Below, piece after piece: positions 5,642 through 6,208 of a stretch of DNA of 6,208 bases; position 1 is the stretch's first letter; the number at the start of each line of letters is the position of its first letter. A program made the translations under genes and the position numbers. The notes below the pieces were generated by a model, which saw only the letters and a list, made by a program, of their open reading frames with translations, searched no databases and had not been told where the DNA came from. The stretch lies in contig JAUMYE010000061.1 in assembly GCA_030528815.1 (NCBI GenBank), forward strand, positions 1 to 6,208. Reading direction: 5' to 3'. The stretch is from Candidatus Saccharimonadota bacterium (GTDB lineage Bacteria; Patescibacteriota; Saccharimonadia; Saccharimonadales; Saccharimonadaceae).

Positions 5642-5666
5642 TAAGCATGTTATAATTGACTTATGC
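5639..5666. repeat. 7-bp inverted repeat over the divergent promoters
   Basis: GCATAAG (5639-5645) and CTTATGC (5660-5666) are perfect inverted arms with 14 bp between them. Their centres are 21 bp apart, about two helical turns. The arms and spacer cover the extended -10 of both divergent promoters. A dimeric regulator bound here would affect both genes. Chance occurrence cannot be excluded. Confidence 0.45.
5648..5656 (+). promoter_or_regulatory. promoter of the 5683 gene, extended -10
   Basis: TG-T-TATAAT is a perfect extended -10. The predicted start is near 5663, which is the A of an ATG opening a 6-codon reading frame. Confidence 0.65.
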
Positions 5667-5683
5667 AAACGAGGGAATTTTAG
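5663..5683 (+). CDS. possible leaderless micro-ORF upstream of the 5683 gene
   Basis: ATG to TAG encodes MQTREF. Its ATG sits 6 nt after the -10, where leaderless genes start in this window. Its TAG shares one base with the GTG start of the next frame (TAGTG), a layout typical of translational coupling. The same bases contain the GAGGG (5671-5675) that serves the GTG. It may equally be just an untranslated leader. Confidence 0.25.
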   Translation: MQTREF

Positions 5684-5802
5684 TGGGAATTCTTAGTAAG
5701 CTTTTCAAGAAACCAAAGACTGATGCTGTTTTTGAGACTACTTCTCCAAACGGTCGTTTGAAGATTGTTTTTGTTATCGAGCATGGCGAAATGTCCAAAT
5801 AA
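5683..5802 (+). CDS. short hypothetical protein, probably a 3'-truncated gene
   Basis: The GTG at 5683 has GAGGG 7 nt upstream and opens a 39-residue product, MGILSKLFKKPKTD then ETTSPNGRLKIVFVIEHGEMSK, ending in TAA (5800-5802). I do not recognise it. The start, with a short basic amphipathic stretch, looks like a genuine N terminus, and codon use matches the host genes. The frame continues past the TAA as VRKDYK until about 5820, where AT-rich foreign DNA begins. The stop may therefore be a nonsense change or sequencing error in a longer gene that is cut off at the junction. A complete 39-residue protein is the other reading. Confidence 0.45.
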   Translation: MGILSKLFKKPKTDAVFETTSPNGRLKIVFVIEHGEMSK

Positions 5803-5817
5803 GTTCGCAAGGATTAC

Positions 5818-6080
5818 AAGATTATTATTAAAAAATCTAATCCACTCACTATCACTAAATTTATAATCATTTAATAATTCTAATTGTGTACGAAGATTAT
5901 TAACAAGAGTTTCAGAATCGTGTATTTGTAAATAGTCATACCCTTGTTCAGTAAGCATTCTAATAAATTCTTTTTCAAGTGCTGCCTCACTTTGATATGC
6001 GTCAGAACGTTTTTCTCTGGCTCATATTCAGATACAACAGTAGCATTTTTCATTTCCATTACTACATTATACTTACTCAT
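5818..6080 (-). pseudogene. hsdR: type I restriction enzyme R subunit, N-terminal fragment, frameshifted and truncated
   Basis: HsdR is the ATP-dependent translocase and nuclease subunit of type I restriction enzymes, usually about 1000 residues. Here only the first 87 or so can be read. The ATG at 6080 (AAGGAG 10 nt upstream) opens MSKYNVVMEMKNATVVSEYE. At the run of five A (6014-6010) the frame shifts. The family pattern EKKRSDAYQSEAALEKEF would need one more A. The second frame then gives MLTEQGYDYLQIHDSETL, NLRTQLELLNDYKFSD and SEWIRFFNNNL, ending at 5818. After this it no longer resembles HsdR and runs antisense through the host-like 5683 gene to a stop at 5680. The motor and nuclease domains are absent. 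The AT-rich composition indicates another source. Confidence is high for the identity and lower for whether the damage is biological. Confidence 0.88.
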
Positions 6081-6207
6081 CTGCACTCAACTCCTTAAAA
6101 CATAATAATTTATCTCTATAATATTCATATTGCTTTTGTCTTTTTTCTATTTCAGCAGGTAATCCATCTGAAATATCATTACATAGTTTATATAATTTAT
6201 CCAAACA
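6073..6207 (-). CDS. hsdS: type I restriction-modification specificity subunit, C-terminal end (partial)
   Basis: The open frame enters from the right edge and ends with TAA at 6075-6073, giving 44 residues. LDKLYKLCNDISDGLPAEI and EKRQKQYEYYRDKLLCFKEL match the conserved C-terminal helix region of HsdS proteins. HsdS carries two target recognition domains that direct both methylation and restriction. Its stop overlaps the hsdR ATG by 8 nt (ATGAGTAA), as expected for an hsdS-hsdR operon. The rest of the gene, and probably hsdM, lie beyond the window. Confidence 0.85.
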   Translation of the reverse strand, partial: CLDKLYKLCNDISDGLPAEIEKRQKQYEYYRDKLLCFKELSADE

Positions 6208-6208
6208 T

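Noticed and set aside
5680..5817. Continuation of the hsdR frame past the junction as a fusion protein
   Set aside because: The residues after FFNNNL are the antisense reading of the host-like 5683 gene and do not resemble HsdR.
1..6208. CRISPR arrays, tRNA or rRNA genes, insertion sequences
   Set aside because: I saw no spaced direct repeats, no cloverleaf or rRNA signature and no transposase or terminal inverted repeats on either strand.

Overview
The window looks like a piece of a small-genome bacterium of the Candidate Phyla Radiation, most likely Saccharibacteria (TM7). The evidence is the L10 sequence style, an RlmH ending in HPYHHA, very tight intergenic spaces, and strong extended -10 promoters followed closely by start codons. 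No marker here settles the phylum, so this is inference. By eye, GC is about 45-50% in sampled host-like parts. It falls to about 29% at the far right (69 of 240 bases in 5821-6060), where the DNA appears to come from another source.

Layout. At 1-800, on the minus strand, lies the rplJ end of the rplJ-rplL operon. It has its own promoter (735-764), an L10 leader RNA (670-726), a leader attenuator (629-649), rplJ (42-566), and the ribosome binding site of the next gene, presumably rplL, at the left edge. At 766-2530, also on the minus strand, are two tandem transcription units. Each has a TTGACG-N17-TATAAT promoter, a conserved leader with a hairpin, a gene of about 250 codons with unknown function, and a GC-rich terminator. 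The two proteins are diverged paralogues, yet their promoter-leader segments are collinear over 85 nt and 78% identical over the 50-nt transcribed leader. This is the most unusual structure in the window.

At 2540-4120, on the plus strand, are rlmH (23S rRNA pseudouridine methyltransferase, apparently leaderless) and a DUF2974/Mbeg1-like alpha/beta hydrolase with a GHSKGG nucleophile elbow. A bidirectional terminator at 4091-4120 ends the hydrolase gene and the convergent gene. At 4128-5625, on the minus strand, are a seven-helix membrane protein resembling the DUF4203/TMEM198 type and an EamA/DMT-type transporter. Both start 6-7 nt after an extended -10.

At 5626-5683 there is a very compact divergent promoter with a 7-bp inverted repeat. 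It drives the transporter leftwards and a short gene (5683-5802) rightwards. Near 5818 the sequence switches to AT-rich DNA carrying, on the minus strand, the 3' end of a type I restriction-modification specificity gene (hsdS) and the 5' end of hsdR. hsdR has a frameshift in an A run and is cut off at the junction. Both genes meeting at the junction seem truncated, so it is either an illegitimate recombination scar or a chimeric assembly or amplification join.

The genes do not form one pathway. The window joins core translation functions (L10, RlmH) to CPR-type accessory genes and a broken restriction-modification fragment.
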